Shown here piece by piece: positions 8,991 through 18,557 of a stretch of 64,000 nt of DNA. The translations under genes and the position numbers were made by a program. Below the pieces are notes generated by a model, which made no database searches, had not been told where the DNA came from, and saw only the letters and a program-made list of their open reading frames with translations. The first letter of the stretch is position 1; each line of letters opens with the position of its first letter. Location of the stretch: assembly GCA_965261775.1 (NCBI GenBank), contig OZ253477.1, forward strand, positions 1,674,001 through 1,738,000, in the 5' to 3' direction. This stretch comes from G965261775 sp965261775 (lineage in GTDB: Bacteria > Pseudomonadota > Gammaproteobacteria > Eutrophobiales > Eutrophobiaceae).

Positions 8991-10283
8991 ATGGTCGGGC
9001 TGGAAAAACTTTCAACAGATAATAAAATACACTTGGAAAACAGTATATTGCAGACGCCCGACAAACCGACTATCCCTTATATTGAAGGGGACGGTATCGG
9101 TCCAGATGTCTGGCAGGCGTCTCGGCGTGTGATTGATGCCGCCGTGAACAAAGCGTATAAAACCAACCGGGAAATCAAATGGCTTGAGGTTTATGCTGGT
9201 GAAAAAGCCAATAAGTTGAAAGGAAGCTGGCTACCGGATGAAACGATTGAAACCTGTCGCAAATATCTTGTCGCGATTAAGGGGCCGTTGACGACACCTA
9301 TCGGCGGTGGCATTCGTTCCCTGAATGTCACGCTGAGACAGGTCCTTGATTTGTATGTTTGTTTGAGACCGATACGCTGGTTCAAAGGTGTGCCATCGCC
9401 CATAAAGCAACCCGAATTGGTAGATATGGTCGTCTTTCGTGAGAATACGGAGGATATTTATGCCGGTATCGAATTTGAGCAAGGTAGCGAGAACAACAGG
9501 CGTTTCCTTGAAATCTTCAAGGAATCATTCCCGAACTACTATCAGAGGATACGTTTCCCGAAAACATCGGGTATCGGCATTAAACCGATCTCGAGTGAAG
9601 GCACGCAGCGCCTGGTCCGCGCTGCTATCAATTACGCGATTCAGAATAAGCGTGAAAGCGTGACCTTTGTGCACAAGGGCAATATTATGAAATTCACCGA
9701 GGGCGCTTTCCGTAATTGGGGATATGAACTGGCCGAGACGGAGTTTTCCGACAAGACCTACAGTTGGGATTTGTGGGAACGCACGCGTGCGGAAAAAGGT
9801 ACTGAGGTTGCCCGGGAGGTAATGGAACAGGCCAAAAAGGCAGGCAATATCCTGATTAAGGACGCCATCGCTGATATTACCCTGCAACAGGTGCTGACGC
9901 GACCCACCGAGTTTGATGTGATCGCGACGATGAATCTGAACGGTGATTATCTCTCGGACGCGCTCGCCGCGCAGGTGGGCGGTATAGGCATCGCCCCTGG
10001 TGCTAATATCAATTACGATACGGGCCACGCCATTTTTGAGGCGACTCACGGCACAGCGCCTAAATACGCTAATCTAGACAAAGTGAACCCGGGATCATTA
10101 TTGTTATCCGGCGAGATGATGTTGCGTTACATAGGCTGGACCGAGGCCGCCGATCTGATTATTTCGTCAATGGATAAAACCATTTCGGAAAAGATCGTGA
10201 CTTATGATTTCTCACGTTTAATGGAAGGCGCCAAAGAAGTAAAGTGTAGTGAGTTTGCTGACACATTAATCTCAAATCTTTGA
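8991..10283 (+). CDS. icd: NADP-dependent isocitrate dehydrogenase
   Basis: Oxidises isocitrate to 2-oxoglutarate and CO2 in the TCA cycle. The 430-residue protein resembles the E. coli type: PYIEGDGIGPDVW, GGGIRSLNVTLRQ, LRPIRWFKGVPSP, FRENTEDIYAGIE, HKGNIMKFTEGAF and NLNGDYLSDALAAQVGGIG. Ser110 in IRSLN corresponds to E. coli Ser113, the residue phosphorylated by AceK. That matters because aceK is the next gene, 23 bp downstream on the same strand. Start ATG 8991 follows AGAGGAT. The gene diverges from metZ, so a bidirectional promoter region lies in 8833-8990. Confidence 0.97.
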   Translation: MVGLEKLSTDNKIHLENSILQTPDKPTIPYIEGDGIGPDVWQASRRVIDAAVNKAYKTNREIKWLEVYAGEKANKLKGSWLPDETIETCRKYLVAIKGPLTTPIGGGIRSLNVTLRQVLDLYVCLRPIRWFKGVPSPIKQPELVDMVVFRENTEDIYAGIEFEQGSENNRRFLEIFKESFPNYYQRIRFPKTSGIGIKPISSEGTQRLVRAAINYAIQNKRESVTFVHKGNIMKFTEGAFRNWGYELAETEFSDKTYSWDLWERTRAEKGTEVAREVMEQAKKAGNILIKDAIADITLQQVLTRPTEFDVIATMNLNGDYLSDALAAQVGGIGIAPGANINYDTGHAIFEATHGTAPKYANLDKVNPGSLLLSGEMMLRYIGWTEAADLIISSMDKTISEKIVTYDFSRLMEGAKEVKCSEFADTLISNL

Positions 10284-10306
10284 GGTGACGGGAAAACTTT
10301 ACAGCG

Positions 10307-12028
10307 ATGGTTGACAAAGAATTAATCGCCGAATGTTCGCAAACTATCTATGATGGTTTTATACACTATAACAAGCGCTTTTATCAAGTAACGCGCCGCG
10401 CACGCCAGCGCTTTGAGAAATGCGATTGGAAAGGCCATCAACGGGATATTGTCCACCGCGTCGATCTCTATGAAAAATCGGTCCACCGTATTGTCCAGAC
10501 ACTCTGCAAAGTCTTGGGAAGGCAGGTCCGGGATAAAGAACTGTGGCATCAAATCAGGAGTTATTTTGGCGATCGTCTCGATCGGGTGCCAGACAACGAT
10601 TTTATAAAGACCTTTTTTAATTCCACTACAAGACGTATCTTTGACACCGAAGGATCGGACCCCCAGATCGAGTTTGTCTCGACCAATCCGACAGATGATC
10701 TGCCACTGATCCTGTCGCTTAATATTCGCCGTTATCCTTACTGGTTGTCATTACAACGTATATTTGAAACGATTCTGGATGATTTTTCGTTTCGCGTCCC
10801 CTACGACAATATCAGCAATAACGCCGATCGTATCGCCCGTGCCACGCAGGCGCACAAGAGTAAACATTATGCCGAAAACGTTGAATATATCCGCTTTGAA
10901 TTTATTGACTCGTTCTTTTATCAAGCTGCCCGTGCCTATCTGGTCGGCAAGGTAGTCCTGAGCGCGGGCGAAATGCCGATAGTTATCGCCTTCAAAAATG
11001 AACAGGAGCATATTGTGGTGGATGCCGTTTTTCTCAGCGAACAAGAGATCAGCCTGATCTTCAGTTATACGCGCTCCTATTATTTTGCCAACTTAAATTC
11101 GGTCATTGGTGCGGTGCATTTTCTCAAATCAATCTTGCCAGACAAGCCGATAGACGAGTTATATACCGTGCTGGGCCGCCTGAGACAGGGGAAAACCGAA
11201 CGCTTTCGCACTTTTTCTGAACATCTGAATAAAACCAGTGACAAGTTTGTCTACGCCGAAGGCGAAACAGGTTTGGTAATGATTGTGTTTACACTGCCTT
11301 CCTACAATCTGGTCTTTAAGGTTGTTCGTGACAAATTCGGCTATCCAAAAACCATATCGCACAGAGAGGTGATTGAGAAGTATAAACTGGTCTCCAAGCA
11401 TGATCGCGCCGGACGGCTGATTGATACCCAGGAATTTCTGAATTTGAAATTTCCGGTCAATCGTTTTTCCAGAGAACTCAAAAATGAATTAATGACAGCA
11501 GCGGCGGAGAGCGTCCACATTGACGGCGATAATCTGATGCTGAAACGTGTTTATATTGAGAGACGCGTGCGCCCGCTAAACCTGTATATCAATGAAGTCA
11601 GTAAAGAAGAGTCCGCCGCCGCTATTGTCGACTACGGGCAAGCAATTAAGGATTTAGCACAGACGAATATCTTTCCTGGCGATTTGCTGTTAAAAAATTT
11701 TGGCGTTACGCAATACAATAGAGTGATTTTTTATGATTACGATGAAGTGGTTCTAATCACCGAGAGTCGTTTCCGTGATATCCCCGAAGCCGATTGTTAT
11801 GAGGATGATATGCTGGCGGATACTTGGTACTTTGTCGATAGAAATGATATTTTTCCGGAAGAGTTTATACGTTTTCTGTCCATGAGCGACGATTTGAAGG
11901 AAACGTTTATGAAATATCACCGGGAACTGCTGACAGCCGAGTATTGGCGTGCGGTCCAGAAACACCACCAGAAAGGTGAAGTCTCCCCAATTGTGCCCTA
12001 CACATCCAACATCACAAAATTGCATTAG
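10307..12028 (+). CDS. aceK: Isocitrate dehydrogenase kinase/phosphatase
   Basis: Bifunctional regulator that phosphorylates Icd to shut it off and dephosphorylates it to restore activity, steering isocitrate toward glyoxylate-producing reactions. The 573-residue length fits the family. An N-terminal regulatory domain (roughly 1-310) is followed by the kinase-like half: ATP-binding region FVYAEGETGLVMIVFTLP and LVFKVVRDKFGYPKT, and the catalytic/metal region ANIFPGD-like TNIFPGDLLLKNFG and IFYDYDEV. It is normally found in aceBAK operons. Here it directly follows icd, and no isocitrate lyase or malate synthase gene is in the window. Start ATG 10307 is behind GAGGTGACGGG. Confidence 0.95.
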   Translation: MVDKELIAECSQTIYDGFIHYNKRFYQVTRRARQRFEKCDWKGHQRDIVHRVDLYEKSVHRIVQTLCKVLGRQVRDKELWHQIRSYFGDRLDRVPDNDFIKTFFNSTTRRIFDTEGSDPQIEFVSTNPTDDLPLILSLNIRRYPYWLSLQRIFETILDDFSFRVPYDNISNNADRIARATQAHKSKHYAENVEYIRFEFIDSFFYQAARAYLVGKVVLSAGEMPIVIAFKNEQEHIVVDAVFLSEQEISLIFSYTRSYYFANLNSVIGAVHFLKSILPDKPIDELYTVLGRLRQGKTERFRTFSEHLNKTSDKFVYAEGETGLVMIVFTLPSYNLVFKVVRDKFGYPKTISHREVIEKYKLVSKHDRAGRLIDTQEFLNLKFPVNRFSRELKNELMTAAAESVHIDGDNLMLKRVYIERRVRPLNLYINEVSKEESAAAIVDYGQAIKDLAQTNIFPGDLLLKNFGVTQYNRVIFYDYDEVVLITESRFRDIPEADCYEDDMLADTWYFVDRNDIFPEEFIRFLSMSDDLKETFMKYHRELLTAEYWRAVQKHHQKGEVSPIVPYTSNITKLH

Positions 12029-12297
12029 GCGCTGGTGGCAATACAATGCACAACGTGGCCTCAATTGATATTATTCCTTTTTGATCATAATTTTATGCGT
12101 CCTGCATTCTCGGAACCATCGGCCCGCCGGGTTTTCACCACGCATATAGATATTATGACTGTCGCCGACAGGGTACTGCTTCCCCCGACGTACGGGTTCT
12201 AGGTGTTTGCACGCCGCTATCTCTTTCTAGAAAAGGGTTACAAAGGCTTATCGTGTTTCCCTTTTTTTATCCGCTTTCCATGATAACGATATCGTTT

Positions 12298-13101
12298 CTA
12301 CTTAAGGTTTAACACATCTTGCATATTAAACAGGCCAGTCTTTTTATTGCTTAGCCATTGTGCAGCTTTGAGCGCGCCGGTAGCGAATATTTTTCGGGAA
12401 GAGGCTTTATGCGCTATCTCAATGCGTTCGCCCTCGGTGGCAAACATCACGGTATGCTCGCCGATAATATCCCCGGCGCGGATTGTTTCAAAGGCAATGG
12501 CCTTTTGATCTCTTTCTTCAAGCGTGCCCTGACGGCCATAGACGGCGCATTCCTTCAGCGTTTGACCGCGCGTATCGGCAATGACCTCACCCATGCGTAT
12601 CGCTGTCCCGGAAGGCGCATCCTTTTTATGACGATGATGCGCTTCAATAATTTCAATATCGGCATCGCCGCCGATGGCGATGGTCGCTGTTTCTAACAGC
12701 TTAAGACAAAGATTCACGCCAATGCTCATATTGGGCGCATAGACAATGGCAACCTTTTCCGCCGCAGAGCGCATCAAGGCATGATCAATATCGCTGAGAC
12801 CGGTAGTGCCAATGACCATTTTGATACCAGCGGCAACGCATTTTTTGATATTGCCTGTCAGGGATACCGGTGATGTGAAATCAATCACGATATCTACCTT
12901 ATCTGCCGCAACTGATATATCATCGTCAATGGTGATACCCAATTTCTCAATATCGGCGACTTCGCCTGCATCTCTGCCCAGCACGGGTGAACCCTCACGT
13001 TCAACCGCGGCGGTGATTACTAGATTGTCCATCTTGTCACAAACCTCGATAATGGTTTTACCCATTCTACCTGCGGCTCCACAAACTCCGATTTTAAGCA
13101 T
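12298..13101 (-). CDS. dapB: 4-hydroxy-tetrahydrodipicolinate reductase
   Basis: NAD(P)H-dependent reductase of the diaminopimelate/lysine pathway. At 267 residues it has the normal length, with the dinucleotide motif GVCGAAGRMGK at the N-terminus, IGTTGLSD, and the signature EAHHRHKKDAPSGTA around 155-170 that carries the catalytic His and Lys. It lies downstream of dnaJ, the usual gammaproteobacterial position. However, an extra membrane ORF separates the two, and the carA gene that often follows is about 22 kb away. It is convergent with aceK; the 269 bp between them contain only short palindromes and no clear terminator. Confidence 0.95.
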   Translation of the reverse strand: MLKIGVCGAAGRMGKTIIEVCDKMDNLVITAAVEREGSPVLGRDAGEVADIEKLGITIDDDISVAADKVDIVIDFTSPVSLTGNIKKCVAAGIKMVIGTTGLSDIDHALMRSAAEKVAIVYAPNMSIGVNLCLKLLETATIAIGGDADIEIIEAHHRHKKDAPSGTAIRMGEVIADTRGQTLKECAVYGRQGTLEERDQKAIAFETIRAGDIIGEHTVMFATEGERIEIAHKASSRKIFATGALKAAQWLSNKKTGLFNMQDVLNLK

Positions 13102-13184
13102 TGTCTTATCTGCTCTTATTGATTTTGGGATTATACTGTATAAAAGAGCCTTGTAAGCCGTTCGGTTTAAAAAGGCTGAAGCTG

Positions 13185-13559
13185 TTATCGTTCAAAACCG
13201 ACACGCCGTTTTTTTCGTAGATGAGGCAGGATGCCGATCAGATAAGGACATGAAATCAGGCTTATCAAAAGCAGGCTCTCATTGTAATCCTGCGATTTCA
13301 TTATCGGCCGGAAGTTCAGATACGCAAGAAGCGGGATTGCCGTGATGGCTATCAGGGTTTTCTTGAATGGGCGCCATTGCCCAAGATCGGCCAGTGTGGT
13401 AGAAAGCAGGATTAACAGATGTCCCCGAACAGGATCGCAGGAGTCGGAGACAGCGATATCCATCGCGCTGTGCGGAAGGCTCTGTGGTGTGGGTCCAACG
13501 CAGAATACCTGCTCAGGTTTTAATGTGGGGGCGATGATTACTGTAAGGGTCGGACTCAA
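13185..13559 (-). CDS. Hypothetical small membrane protein between dnaJ and dapB
   Basis: An open frame of 124 codons starting at TTG 13559, overlapping the dnaJ stop by 4 bp in a TTTTGAG junction that allows translational coupling. An internal ATG (residue 33) is an alternative start. The translated product has three hydrophobic stretches (near residues 47-58, 69-82 and 95-110) and ends in a basic tail with KKRR, which would suit a short inner-membrane protein. I do not recognise the family. It fills an otherwise unexplained 455-bp gap in an operon that usually has none. A non-coding spacer with a chance ORF remains possible. Confidence 0.4.
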   Translation of the reverse strand: MSPTLTVIIAPTLKPEQVFCVGPTPQSLPHSAMDIAVSDSCDPVRGHLLILLSTTLADLGQWRPFKKTLIAITAIPLLAYLNFRPIMKSQDYNESLLLISLISCPYLIGILPHLRKKRRVGFER

Positions 13560-14659
13560 AAGAATTTCTTAACCTTGTCCAGCCATGAATCTTCCTGTGG
13601 GTTGTGTCTGACAGAATTGGTATGTATTGATTCATTAAGTTCCCTGAGCAATTCTTTTTGTCGCTTGTTCAATTTCACCGGCGTTTCAACGACCACCCGG
13701 CAAATCAAATCACCTTTGCCCGTACTCCTGACCGAATGTACCCCTTTTGATTTCAGGCGGAACTGTTTCCCACTCTGGGTCTCTGGCGGGATTTTCAGTT
13801 TTACCCGTCCTCCCAGTGTTGGTACTTCAAGTTCGCCACCTAATGCCGCCGTTGCGAAACTTATCGGAACATCACAATAAAGATGGGTGCCTTCACGAAC
13901 AAAGACGGGGTGTGCTTTCACGGTAATGAATACATATAAGTCCCCTGGTGGTCCATTCCTCTCCCCAGCGTCGCCTTCACCCGTCAGCCTCACGCGGTCG
14001 CCGTTATCAACGCCGGCGGGGATCTTGACCGAGATGGTCTTGCCGTTTCTGACACGGCCTTGCCCCCGACACTGCCCACACGGTTCACTGATTATTTTTC
14101 CCTGTCCCCGACATTGCGGGCAGGTTTGCTGGACTGAGAAGAAACCCTGTTGTATCCTGATCTGCCCATGGCCGTTGCAATGCGGGCAGTTAATCGGGGA
14201 ACTGCCTTTTTTTGCCCCGGAACCGCCACAGGTATTGCAGGGGACCGTTTTAGGGACATGAATCTCTGTCGTGATCCCGGTGGCGGCTTCTTCCAGAGAT
14301 AATTGAAGATTGTAACGCAGGTCGGCGCCTTGCCCGGCGTGACCGCTTCTCCCCTGTTTACCACCAGCATCGAATACATCGTTGAAAATATCATTGAAAA
14401 TATCGCCGAAACCGCCCTGACTGAAACTGGCATTATTGGTAGCATGTCCGAATTGATCATAAGCAGCACGCTTCTGTTCATCGGACAAGACGCCGTGGGC
14501 TTCCTTTACCTGTTTGAATTTTTCTTCGGCCTTGGTATCACCCGCATTGCGATCAGGGTGGTATTTCATTGCCAAGCGGCGATAAGCTTTTTCTACTTCG
14601 GCCTTATCGGCATTTTTCGATATTCCTAATACATCGTAATAGTCTCGTTTATCCGCCAT
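13556..14659 (-). CDS. dnaJ: Chaperone protein DnaJ (Hsp40)
   Basis: Co-chaperone that delivers substrates to DnaK and stimulates its ATPase. The 367-residue protein has all class-I parts in order: J-domain with the HPD triad (YHPDRNAGD, near residue 33), a Gly/Phe-rich linker (about 75-115), four zinc motifs (CNTCGGSG, CPHCNGHG, CPQCRGQG, CGQCRGQG between about 135 and 205), and the C-terminal substrate-binding domains. It follows dnaK by 125 bp on the same strand. In the RNA this gap includes a small CCGC/GCGG hairpin at 14732-14743 that might affect dnaK/dnaJ stoichiometry, though it is too short to call. Confidence 0.97.
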   Translation of the reverse strand: MADKRDYYDVLGISKNADKAEVEKAYRRLAMKYHPDRNAGDTKAEEKFKQVKEAHGVLSDEQKRAAYDQFGHATNNASFSQGGFGDIFNDIFNDVFDAGGKQGRSGHAGQGADLRYNLQLSLEEAATGITTEIHVPKTVPCNTCGGSGAKKGSSPINCPHCNGHGQIRIQQGFFSVQQTCPQCRGQGKIISEPCGQCRGQGRVRNGKTISVKIPAGVDNGDRVRLTGEGDAGERNGPPGDLYVFITVKAHPVFVREGTHLYCDVPISFATAALGGELEVPTLGGRVKLKIPPETQSGKQFRLKSKGVHSVRSTGKGDLICRVVVETPVKLNKRQKELLRELNESIHTNSVRHNPQEDSWLDKVKKFF

Positions 14660-14784
14660 ACCCTGCTCATACTTGCATTATGTTTTTTGTAAACTGTCAA
14701 AGGGATAAAAAAGGCACCGGAAAAATCAGCCCCGCTTCTGCGGTTTTATGTAAATCACGTTCACATGGAAGGATAACGATGCGG

Positions 14785-16716
14785 TTATTTTTTATCGTTA
14801 TCAACCTCTTCAAACTCCGCATCTACGACATTATCTCCATTTTTATTATCCGCCTCGGCATTTGCATCGCCCGGCGCCTCGTCCGTTGCATCCTTTCCCC
14901 GAGCATGGGCGGCTTTTTCAGCGAGCTTGCCCGAAACCTCACCGAGTTTTGTCATTTTTTCGGTAATGGAGTCTTTATTGTCGTCTTTCAGTGCCTCTTC
15001 AAGGTCGGCAATTGCCGCGTCAATATCTTTCTTTTCAGCTTCATCAAGTTGTTCACCCAATTCCCCCATTGATTTTTTAGTGGCGTGGATCAGGTTTTCG
15101 GCCGTATTGCGCGTCTCAATCAGTTCCCGAGCTTTGCGATCTTCTTCGGCATGGGCTTCCGCATCCTTGACCATATTCTCAATCTCTTCGTCCGATAAAC
15201 CACTGGACGCTTTGATCACGATGGATTGTTCTTTGCCAGTCGCCTTGTCTTTTGCCGAGACATTCAATATCCCGTTGGCGTCAATATCAAAACTGACTTC
15301 AATCTGCGGCGTGCCGCGCGGCGCTGGAGGAATATCACTCAAGTCAAACCGTCCCAGTGATTTATTGCCCGTAGCCATCTCACGTTCGCCCTGTAGCACA
15401 TGTACGGTAACAGCGGTCTGGCTATCCTCAGCTGTTGAAAAGGTCTGATTGGCCTTGGTGGGGATCGTGGTATTTTTCTCAATCAAGCGGGTCATCACAC
15501 CGCCCAGGGTTTCAATCCCCAGTGATAACGGTGTGACATCCAACAGTAGCACATCCTTGACATCGCCGCCCAGAACACCAGCCTGAATAGCCGCCCCGGT
15601 GGCAACGGCCTCATCGGGGTTAACATCCCTGCGAGGTTCTTTTCCGAAAAACTCCTTTACTTTTTCCTGTACCATCGGCATACGGGTTTGCCCGCCGACA
15701 AGAATCACATCGGTAATATCCGACTTGGACAGTTTGGCGTCGTCCAGCGCTGTCTGACAGGGTTCAATCGTGCGTTCAACAAGATATTCCACCAGCGATT
15801 CCAGTTTGGCGCGGCTTAACTTGACATTAAGATGTTTGGGGCCACTGGCATCGGCTGTGATATAAGGCAGGTTCACATCCGTCTGTTGACTCGATGACAG
15901 TTCTATCTTGGCCTTTTCCGCAGCCTCTTTAAGCCGCTGCAAGGCCAGCGGATCGTTGTGTAAATCAACGCCCTGATCTTTTTTGAATTCGTCGCAAAGA
16001 AAATTGATGATACGCAAATCAAAATCCTCGCCGCCCAGAAATGTATCGCCATTGGTGGAAAGCACTTCAAACTGGTGCTCATCGTCAACCATAATTACTT
16101 CAATAACGGATACGTCAAAGGTGCCTCCGCCCAGATCGTAAACAACGATCTTGGCATTGCCGCGCTGCTTGTCCAGACCGTAAGCCAGCGCCGCCGCCGT
16201 CGGCTCGTTGATGATACGGCGTACTTCCAGACCAGCAATACGACCGGCGTCTTTTGTCGCCTGGCGCTGCGAATCGTTAAAATAGGCCGGTACGGTAATG
16301 ACGGCATCTTTTATTTCTTCGCCAATGTAATCCTCGGCCGTTTTTTTCATTTTCATCAAAACACGGGCGGAGATTTCAGGGGGTGCCATCTTTTTCCCGT
16401 TGATTTCAACCCAGGCGTCATTGTTATCGGCTTTGACGATTTTATACGGGACCAATTTGATGTCTTTCTGCACGGTCTCTTCGTCAAAACAACGACCAAT
16501 CAGGCGCTTGACTGCATGAAGCGTATTTTCAGGATTGGTCACGGACTGACGTTTGGCAGCCTGTCCCACCAGAATTTCATCATCGTCAGTATAGGCAACG
16601 ATAGAGGGGGTCGTTCTTGCGCCCTCGCTGTTTTCTATGATGACCGGCTTGCCAGCCTCTAATACCGCCACACAAGAGTTGGTGGTGCCCAGGTCAATGC
16701 CAATTATTTTTGCCAT
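14785..16716 (-). CDS. dnaK: Chaperone protein DnaK (Hsp70)
   Basis: ATP-dependent Hsp70 chaperone. The 643-residue protein begins IIGIDLGTTNSCV (phosphate loop 1), and contains VPAYFNDSQRQATKDAG, NEPTAAALAYG, DLGGGTFDVS and the linker region VLLLDVTPLSLGIETLGG. It ends in an acidic tail with the EEVD-like sequence AEFEEVDNDKK, as in other proteobacterial DnaK proteins. Third gene of hrcA-grpE-dnaK-dnaJ. The start ATG 16716 follows GGAGAAAAGTGT. Confidence 0.98.
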   Translation of the reverse strand: MAKIIGIDLGTTNSCVAVLEAGKPVIIENSEGARTTPSIVAYTDDDEILVGQAAKRQSVTNPENTLHAVKRLIGRCFDEETVQKDIKLVPYKIVKADNNDAWVEINGKKMAPPEISARVLMKMKKTAEDYIGEEIKDAVITVPAYFNDSQRQATKDAGRIAGLEVRRIINEPTAAALAYGLDKQRGNAKIVVYDLGGGTFDVSVIEVIMVDDEHQFEVLSTNGDTFLGGEDFDLRIINFLCDEFKKDQGVDLHNDPLALQRLKEAAEKAKIELSSSQQTDVNLPYITADASGPKHLNVKLSRAKLESLVEYLVERTIEPCQTALDDAKLSKSDITDVILVGGQTRMPMVQEKVKEFFGKEPRRDVNPDEAVATGAAIQAGVLGGDVKDVLLLDVTPLSLGIETLGGVMTRLIEKNTTIPTKANQTFSTAEDSQTAVTVHVLQGEREMATGNKSLGRFDLSDIPPAPRGTPQIEVSFDIDANGILNVSAKDKATGKEQSIVIKASSGLSDEEIENMVKDAEAHAEEDRKARELIETRNTAENLIHATKKSMGELGEQLDEAEKKDIDAAIADLEEALKDDNKDSITEKMTKLGEVSGKLAEKAAHARGKDATDEAPGDANAEADNKNGDNVVDAEFEEVDNDKK

Positions 16717-16820
16717 ACACTTTTCTCCAAGAATGCCTAAATCAGGGATTTATTTTGAATTTTCATTTAAATACAGTTTGTTATATAGGGATATAGTATT
16801 GCTTTTCAATCTGTCACACA

Positions 16821-17429
16821 TTATTTCGAGACGATCACCATGGCGGGACGAAGCAGCCGCCCGTTCAGTTCATAGCCCGTTTGTACCACCGTCACCACCA
16901 TGCCCGCTTCCGTTCCTTCGATCTCCTTCATGGAGATGGCTTCATGTTGTCCCGGATTAAATTTTTCGCCTTCTGGATCAATCGTCCTCACACTGAATTT
17001 CTCCAATGTATTGATAAACATCTTGACGGTGAGACCCATCCCTTCTTTCAGATCATCAATACTCTCCGTATTCTCCGCTGCTGATATGCCAAGTTTCATG
17101 CTATCCAGAACCGGTAGAAGTTCATCAACGAATTTTTCCAGCGCGTATTTATGTGCACTTTCAATATCACGATTGGTGCGCTTGCGCAGATTGTCCATCT
17201 CGGCCTGTGTTCTTAACGCCAGGTCATAATTGGCCTGCGCCCGTTCGGTTTCTTTCTGCAGGCGGGTGTACAAAGCGTCAATATCAAGCTCCCGATTCTC
17301 CCCCCCGTTTTCAGGTTTAACCTGAATCTCCGCCGCTGTCACCGTATTCTCGGTGGTGGGTTCTGGAGAGGTGTCGGGGGTGCCGTTTGCTTCGTTTCCC
17401 CGAACAGTCTCATTGGCTTGATTCGACAT
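16821..17429 (-). CDS. grpE: Nucleotide exchange factor GrpE
   Basis: Releases ADP from DnaK. I prefer the ATG at 17429 (202 residues, MSNQANE...) over the longer frame from 17444, because GAGG lies five bases before it. The acidic, low-complexity N-terminus is followed by a long coiled coil (about 50-115, with the family segment QAEMDNLRKRTNRD) and the beta domain ending in ALRPA-like RLLRPAMVIVSK. It lies between hrcA and dnaK on the same strand with short gaps. Confidence 0.95.
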   Translation of the reverse strand: MSNQANETVRGNEANGTPDTSPEPTTENTVTAAEIQVKPENGGENRELDIDALYTRLQKETERAQANYDLALRTQAEMDNLRKRTNRDIESAHKYALEKFVDELLPVLDSMKLGISAAENTESIDDLKEGMGLTVKMFINTLEKFSVRTIDPEGEKFNPGQHEAISMKEIEGTEAGMVVTVVQTGYELNGRLLRPAMVIVSK

Positions 17430-17492
17430 AGTGACCTCTTTCATTACATGACAAAATTATTGCGGAGACCGGATCAAGAATAATTTGGGGAT

Positions 17493-18557
17493 TCATTTTT
17501 TGAATTCAAGACTGTCCCCCAACATTTTTGCCGTAATATCAACGATTGGAATGACGCGCTCATAATGCATACGGGTCGGGCCAATCACGCCTAGTACTCC
17601 GAGAACCCGACCGTCTACTTCATAAGGTGAAGTCACAACACTGCAATTGTCCAGTACATCATAACCGGATTCCTCGCCGATAAATATCTGTATCCCCTCG
17701 GCGTTGATCGACTGCTCAAGCAGATGCAGAATATCACGTCTCTGATTGAAGGTTTCAAAAAGCTTTTTCAATTTATCAATGTCGGATAACTCGGCTACAT
17801 CCATCAGATTGGTCTGCCCGGAAAACAATAACTTATCATCGCTCTTGTCAGCGTCGTTGACATTGAGTGCTATCTGCGCCATTTCAATGGCTGCCTGCAT
17901 GGCCTGATTAACCTGTTCTTTGGTTTTTTCCAGTTCATTCAGTATTGTCTGACGCATATAATCAAGGTCTTTACCGGCAAATATCTCATTCAGATAATTG
18001 GTCGCCTGTTGCAGTTCAGAGGGTGAAAAAACCTTGCTGGTATTGATAATCCGATTCTGCACTTCGTCATCATTGACAACCAGGACAACCAGCACACGAT
18101 TGGTAGACAAGGGAATAAACTCAATATGCTGCAGTTTCGTCTGTTCCGTTCGTGGTAGCATCACTACACCGGCCAGGCGGGTGATTTCGGATAACAGGGT
18201 TGAAGCGCGCTGCATTAATATTGGTAAATCATTGCCTAAGACAAGTTCATGTGCAATCTTTTCAATCTCTGCCGAATTCAGATTATTGACTCGCAACAGA
18301 ATATCTACAAAAAGGCGATAGCCTTTAACGGTAGGTACCCGACCGGCGGAAGTGTGAGGGGAGAGCAGGAAACCGGCGTCTTCCAGGTCGGCCATGACAT
18401 TACGGATGGTCGCCGGGCTCAGATTGAGGTTGGAATCTCTGGCCAGGGTGCGGGAACCGACCGGGGCACCGTCTTCAATAAAATGCTCTACCAGCGATTT
18501 GAACAGATAAAGGCTACGCTCGGACAAGTGCGAATAATCTGCTGTATTCAAAGCCAT
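17493..18557 (-). CDS. hrcA: Heat-inducible transcription repressor HrcA
   Basis: Represses heat-shock operons by binding CIRCE palindromes; GroEL keeps it active in known systems. The 354-residue protein starts with the winged-helix segment (LSERSLYLFKSLVEHFIEDGAPVGSR and LSPATIRNVMADLEDAGFL), then HTSAGRVPTVKGYRLFVD, the family signature, and ends in the GAF-like C-terminal domain (GVLGVIGPTRMHYERVIP). It is the first gene of the operon and has a CIRCE-like palindrome 40 bp upstream, so autoregulation of the whole operon is likely. E. coli lacks HrcA and relies on sigma-32, so this marks a lineage with the repressor-based mode. Confidence 0.96.
   Translation of the reverse strand: MALNTADYSHLSERSLYLFKSLVEHFIEDGAPVGSRTLARDSNLNLSPATIRNVMADLEDAGFLLSPHTSAGRVPTVKGYRLFVDILLRVNNLNSAEIEKIAHELVLGNDLPILMQRASTLLSEITRLAGVVMLPRTEQTKLQHIEFIPLSTNRVLVVLVVNDDEVQNRIINTSKVFSPSELQQATNYLNEIFAGKDLDYMRQTILNELEKTKEQVNQAMQAAIEMAQIALNVNDADKSDDKLLFSGQTNLMDVAELSDIDKLKKLFETFNQRRDILHLLEQSINAEGIQIFIGEESGYDVLDNCSVVTSPYEVDGRVLGVLGVIGPTRMHYERVIPIVDITAKMLGDSLEFKK

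Noticed and set aside
12029..12297. Possible terminator between convergent aceK and dapB
   Set aside because: Only short palindromes (such as CTGTCG..CGACAG and AACGATATCGTT) without a proper T-run next to a stable stem.
14092..14481. 129-codon frame inside dnaJ
   Set aside because: Same-strand alternative frame of a clear dnaJ gene; shadow.
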